Assembly (NCBI GenBank): GCA_011523445.1
Contig: WTGT01000025.1
Coordinates: 1 to 8,281, forward strand
Origin: Paracoccaceae bacterium
GTDB lineage: Bacteria > Pseudomonadota > Alphaproteobacteria > Rhodobacterales > Rhodobacteraceae
DNA length: 8,281 nt
Direction: 5' to 3'
Shown here: positions 5,107 to 8,281 of the stretch, one piece after another
How positions within the stretch are numbered: position 1 is the first letter of the stretch
Layout: each line of letters opens with the position of its first letter
The notes under the pieces: generated by a model
Database searches by the model: none
What the model saw: the letters and a program-made list of their open reading frames with translations, nothing else
Told to the model about the DNA's origin: nothing
Translations under genes and position numbers: made by a program

Positions 5107-6081
5107 TTATTTTCCCGCTTGGATGGGGTGTGAATAAACCATTCGTCTTCTGGAACCGGTTTTTGAACGTAAAAGAATTGTATCTGTTTCCAGATACCCT
5201 GGTAATTTTTTGATACCTCTCAACAGGGAGCCATCTGTAACACCTGTCGCCGAAAATATAATGTCTGCCTGAACCAGCTCATCAAGCGTATAAATCTTGT
5301 CCAGATTCGTGATATTCATTTTTCTTGCCTTTGCTTTTTCCACATCATTCCGGAATAGCAATCTGCCAAAGATTTGACCTCCCAGGCATTTCAACGCTGC
5401 TGCTGCAAGAACACCTTCCGGAGCACCTCCTATACCCATGTAAACATCAATGCCGGTAACCTCCGGTTCTGAACAATGCATTATGGCTGCGACATCACCA
5501 TCGGTAATCAATCTAACCGCTACTCCCAAATCTCTGAGTTCCCCAATCAATTCCTTGTGTCTTGGTCGGTCTAACACACAGGAAGAGATGTCCTCGGGCT
5601 TACAACCCTTGTATCTGGCAAGGGTTTTGATAATTTCAGAAGGGCTTGAATCCAGCGAGACAATATCCTTGGGATAGGAAGGCCCAATTGCCAGTTTCTC
5701 CATATATACATCCGGCGATTTCAAAATGGAACCCTTGGGACCCATGGCAATAACGGTCAACGCATTGGGCAGGTCCTTTGCCGTCAAGGTGGTACCCTCA
5801 AGGGGATCGAGGGCAATATCTACTTCGGGTCCATTACCAGTACCTACATGTTCACCGATGTATAGCATAGGAGCTTCATCTCGTTCGCCCTCACCGATGA
5901 CTACCTCGCCTGCAATATCCAGCAAATTTAGTTGTTCACGCATGGCGTCAACAGCAGCTTGATCGGCAATTTTTTCATTACCACGCCCGATTTGGACAGC
6001 TGAAGCCAATGCGGCTGCTTCGGTTATCCTTGCCAGCCCGAGAGAGAGCATTCGGTCCTTGAATTCGGACAGCAGACTCAT
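5107..6081 (-). CDS. glpX: Fructose-1,6-bisphosphatase class II
   Basis: A 324-residue enzyme that hydrolyses fructose 1,6-bisphosphate to fructose 6-phosphate in gluconeogenesis; some relatives also act on sedoheptulose 1,7-bisphosphate. The metal ligands known from E. coli GlpX are all present: D33 as D40 (IADQAAVDAMR), E57 as E64 (VIGEGERDEAPMLYIGE), D85 as D92 (LDPLEGT) and E213 as E222 (GIGGAPEGV, 216-224). DGDVAA (194-199) and IIFSATGVTDGSLL (274-287) are also typical. The product is soluble and cytoplasmic. The start is not certain: the ATG at 6081 has no clear Shine-Dalgarno sequence, whereas Met11 (6051) has AAGGA four bases upstream; either keeps all functional residues. It begins 43 bp after the hom stop, which supports co-transcription. 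Confidence 0.95.
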   Translation of the reverse strand: MSLLSEFKDRMLSLGLARITEAAALASAVQIGRGNEKIADQAAVDAMREQLNLLDIAGEVVIGEGERDEAPMLYIGEHVGTGNGPEVDIALDPLEGTTLTAKDLPNALTVIAMGPKGSILKSPDVYMEKLAIGPSYPKDIVSLDSSPSEIIKTLARYKGCKPEDISSCVLDRPRHKELIGELRDLGVAVRLITDGDVAAIMHCSEPEVTGIDVYMGIGGAPEGVLAAAALKCLGGQIFGRLLFRNDVEKAKARKMNITNLDKIYTLDELVQADIIFSATGVTDGSLLRGIKKLPGYLETDTILLRSKTGSRRRMVYSHPIQAGK

Positions 6082-6124
6082 GATTGATCACTAACTAATT
6101 GAATGAAAACCGGGGTAGAAATAA

Positions 6125-7411
6125 TCAGATCTCCTCAATTCTGATGGTTACAGGTTCCTCCAATGAAACATCGGAGTTTCTGATTTGGTCAAGTGCAATG
6201 TCAAGTTTGGTTCTGTTGGTTTTATGGGTAACAATTATAACTGGTGCTTCACTGGTTGCATGACTGTATTGTCTCATGCGATCAATGGAAATGCCGGCAT
6301 TGCCAAGTGCAAGAGCTATTTGGGCCAGGACCCCGGGCTCGTCCTTCAACAGCAACCTCAGGTAATAGGGTACTTCGACAGCCGACTTACAGGGCTTGGC
6401 CTTTTTAAGGTTACTGGCACTAATACCAAACATGGGTATCCTTGTTCCTCTAGCAAGTTCGACAAGATCCGATAAAACCGATGAAGCAGTAGGCCCACTT
6501 CCTGCTCCTGGTCCCTGTAAACAAATTGTTCCAACAAAATCACCTTCAAATACAACCAGATTGGTTGCTTCCTCGATTTGTCCGAGGGGTGATTTTTTAG
6601 GGACAAGGCAGGGTTGGGTTCTTTGTTCCAGGCCATTTTCGGTAAATTTGGAGATCCCCAACAATTTGATTCGAAATCCCATATCCTTGGCCTGTTCAAT
6701 ATCACCAATGGAAATTCTCTCAATTCCCTCGATGTCCATATTGTCAAAATCAACCCTTGTACCATAGGCAATCGAACTGAGGAGGGCAAGTTTATGTCCG
6801 GCGTCGATGCCTCCAACATCCAGAGTAGGGTCGGCTTCCAGGTAGCCAAGCTTTTGGGCGTCCTCAAATACTTCCTGATAGGTGAGCTTATCCCTCTCCA
6901 TTCTTGTCAGAATGTAGTTGCAAGTGCCATTCATGACTCCCAATATCTTGGTTATGCGATTACCTGCCAAGCTTTCAGTCAGGGATTTGACAACCGGAAT
7001 ACCCCCAGCAACGGCAGCTTCATAACGAATACAGCACTTGCATTCCTCGGCCAATTCGGCCAGTTCCTGACCATGATGGGCCAACATGGCCTTGTTGGCG
7101 GTTATGACATCCTTGTTGTTTCTCAATGCTGTTTTTACTGATTCCAGTGCCACCCCCTCGGAACCACCTATCAATTCAACAAAAACATCAACATCAGGTC
7201 TTTTTGCTAATTCATTGGGGTCATCTTCCCAGCTATATCCTGTCAGGTCCAACCCCCTGTCTTTCCCCCTGTTTTGAGCTGAAACGGATGTAATCCTGAT
7301 GCTTTTTCCGGATCTTGCATCAATGCCGGTCTCATTTTGCTGGAGCATCCTGACGACACCTTGACCAACAGTGCCCAAACCGGCAATTCCAATTTTCAAT
7401 TCCTTACCCAC
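6125..7411 (-). CDS. hom: Homoserine dehydrogenase with C-terminal ACT domain
   Basis: A 428-residue enzyme reducing aspartate semialdehyde to homoserine with NAD(P)H, the branch step to threonine and methionine. The Rossmann motif is IGIAGLGTVGQG (7-18), followed by ITANKAMLA (103-111), GIPVVKSLTES (137-147), the signature GVMNGTCNYILTRM (158-171), the catalytic region LDVGGIDAGHKLALL (197-211, with D198, D203 and K207) and GPGAGSGPTASSVLSDL (300-316). Residues ~347-423 form an ACT domain (LLLKDEPGVLAQI, 353-365), the usual site of allosteric inhibition by threonine or related effectors. There is no fused aspartokinase, so this is the monofunctional type. The start is GTG at 7411 with GGAG six bases upstream. 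It follows the lipoprotein gene by 32 bp and precedes glpX by 43 bp. Confidence 0.96.
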   Translation of the reverse strand: MGKELKIGIAGLGTVGQGVVRMLQQNETGIDARSGKSIRITSVSAQNRGKDRGLDLTGYSWEDDPNELAKRPDVDVFVELIGGSEGVALESVKTALRNNKDVITANKAMLAHHGQELAELAEECKCCIRYEAAVAGGIPVVKSLTESLAGNRITKILGVMNGTCNYILTRMERDKLTYQEVFEDAQKLGYLEADPTLDVGGIDAGHKLALLSSIAYGTRVDFDNMDIEGIERISIGDIEQAKDMGFRIKLLGISKFTENGLEQRTQPCLVPKKSPLGQIEEATNLVVFEGDFVGTICLQGPGAGSGPTASSVLSDLVELARGTRIPMFGISASNLKKAKPCKSAVEVPYYLRLLLKDEPGVLAQIALALGNAGISIDRMRQYSHATSEAPVIIVTHKTNRTKLDIALDQIRNSDVSLEEPVTIRIEEI

Positions 7412-7417
7412 TTACCG

Positions 7418-7421
7418 CTCC
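7418..7421 (-). promoter_or_regulatory. Ribosome binding site of hom, supporting the GTG start
   Basis: GGAG on the minus strand, six bases before GTG at 7411. The GTG start puts the Rossmann glycine motif at residue 11, as expected for the family. Confidence 0.6.
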
Positions 7422-7443
7422 AAAATATTATAAATCTGTTATG

Positions 7444-7644
7444 TCAAGGCTTGACGTTTTCCCCATCAGTTTCTTGAGGAGGTTCAAATTCTGACAGGGG
7501 CAATAATCCTGTATACTTTTCAAGGTCAACACCGCTACCCATCGATTCTTCAATCACGACGATTTCCTTGGAGGGAGTTATGCAACCAGTTAGAACCACC
7601 AAGGAAAATAAGGCGGTCAACAATCCAAAAAAAGAATATTTCAT
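7444..7644 (-). CDS. Small predicted lipoprotein
   Basis: A 66-residue product starting at ATG 7644. It begins with a short Lys-containing n-region and a hydrophobic segment (FFGLLTALFSLVVL) ending in the lipobox LTGC, with the lipidated cysteine at residue 21. The mature part (~46 residues) is acidic and proline/glutamate-rich and probably lies tethered in the periplasm. A longer frame from 7740 would bury the signal peptide and overlap glyA, so I chose the internal ATG; no strong Shine-Dalgarno sequence is visible. It sits 37 bp after glyA and 32 bp before hom, so it is probably in the same transcript. I recognise no family and assign no function. Confidence 0.7.
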   Translation of the reverse strand: MKYSFFGLLTALFSLVVLTGCITPSKEIVVIEESMGSGVDLEKYTGLLPLSEFEPPQETDGENVKP

Positions 7645-7681
7645 AAATAATTCATATGTTGATGAACGGTCTGATTCTTTT

Positions 7682-8281
7682 TCAGGCCTGATATATTGGA
7701 TATTTGTTGCAAAGTTTCCGGACTTCCAACCTGACCTCATCCTCTATGGAGGTATTTCCTTCCAAACCGTTTTTGGCCAATCCTGAAAGGGTTTTCAAGA
7801 TTAGTTTGCCAACCAATTCGAAATCATTGTTTTCGAACCCTCTAGAAGTACAGGCCGGTGTGCCGAGCCTTATACCCGAAGTAATTGTTGGTTTTTCCGT
7901 GTCAAAAGGAATTCCGTTCTTGTTACATGTGATATTGGCTCTCTCTAGCGATGTTTCCGCCTCAACACCCGTTATTCCCATCGGTCTCAGGTCAACCAGC
8001 ATAACATGAGTATCCGTTCCACCGGTAATAATATCCAGACCACCTTCAATCAATGTTCGGGCAAGGCATTGAGCATTGGAGACAACATGTTTGGAATAGG
8101 TAACAAATTCGGGCTTCAAGGCCTCCCCAAAAGCAACTGCCTTGGCAGCAATGACATGCATCAGAGGGCCACCCTGAATACCCGGAAATACGGCAGAATT
8201 GACTTTCTTGATTATTTCCTGACTATTGGTGAATACAGCACCACCCCTTGGTCCCCTCAAGGTCTTGTGAGTGGTTGTTGT
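7682..8281 (-). CDS. glyA: Serine hydroxymethyltransferase, C-terminal part (cut by window edge)
   Basis: The last 199 residues of the PLP enzyme that converts serine and tetrahydrofolate to glycine and 5,10-methylene-tetrahydrofolate. The frame is open through the right edge. The first visible residues are TTTTHKTLRGPRGG, in which the lysine (codon 8266-8264) is the PLP Schiff-base lysine. FPGIQGGPLMHVIAAKAVAFGEAL, GGTDTHVMLVDLR and ITSGIRLGTPACTSRGF follow as in intact family members. The N-terminal half and the start lie outside the window. No disruption is seen. It is the first gene of the visible minus-strand series; sharing a transcript with hom would link glycine/one-carbon and threonine metabolism. 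Confidence 0.96.
   Translation of the reverse strand, partial: TTTTHKTLRGPRGGAVFTNSQEIIKKVNSAVFPGIQGGPLMHVIAAKAVAFGEALKPEFVTYSKHVVSNAQCLARTLIEGGLDIITGGTDTHVMLVDLRPMGITGVEAETSLERANITCNKNGIPFDTEKPTITSGIRLGTPACTSRGFENNDFELVGKLILKTLSGLAKNGLEGNTSIEDEVRLEVRKLCNKYPIYQA

Noticed and set aside
6358..6867. 169-codon minus-strand frame inside hom
   Set aside because: Different frame of a clearly recognised, intact homoserine dehydrogenase gene.
7645..7740. 32-codon N-terminal extension of the lipoprotein
   Set aside because: It would place the signal peptide and lipobox internally and overlap the end of glyA; the ATG at 7644 gives a proper type II signal peptide.
1..8281. CRISPR array, insertion sequence ends, rRNA or riboswitch
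   Set aside because: No regularly spaced repeats, transposase-like frame, terminal inverted repeats with target duplication, rRNA segments or recognisable riboswitch core were seen on reading both strands.

Overview
The window reads as a bacterial chromosome segment, most likely from an alphaproteobacterium. The minus strand carries hom (homoserine dehydrogenase), glpX (class II fructose-1,6-bisphosphatase) and a recJ homologue in that transcriptional order, an arrangement I associate with Alphaproteobacteria. The organism assignment is inference from gene order and protein flavour, not from a database search.

Layout. Positions 1-1190 (plus strand, visibly GC-richer) hold an accessory stretch: the 3' end of an unidentified gene, then two paralogous small proteins. 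The second paralog carries an N-terminal domain closely resembling the C-terminal domain of the RNA polymerase alpha subunit (alphaCTD) joined to the domain shared by both. Positions 1203-1347 (minus) hold a scar: the first ~20 codons of a umuC-type Y-family DNA polymerase, with ribosome binding site, joined directly to the 3' end of a third alphaCTD-like gene. Positions 1348-1735 contain no gene I can support, only a 26-bp palindrome.

From 1736 to the end all genes are on the minus strand. In transcription order they are: glyA (serine hydroxymethyltransferase, cut by the window edge), a small lipoprotein, hom, glpX, the recJ homologue, tRNA-Glu(TTC), and a YbdK/GCS2-type carboxylate-amine ligase. 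glyA to glpX are spaced by 32-43 bp and probably form an operon of serine/glycine/threonine and gluconeogenic metabolism. The recJ homologue follows after a 151-bp gap.

The most striking observation is that the recJ homologue is open over ~600 codons and keeps the RecJ scaffold, but nearly every catalytic motif is replaced (DYDxDG, the second-motif Asp, DHH, the NAGGR-like motif, GGGHA). It also has no ATG or GTG start ahead of its conserved N-terminus and is AT-richer than its neighbours. It is either a catalytically dead RecJ with a structural role, analogous in principle to Cdc45, or a gene decaying without frame loss. The second point of interest is the small alphaCTD-like protein family, present here as two genes and one remnant.
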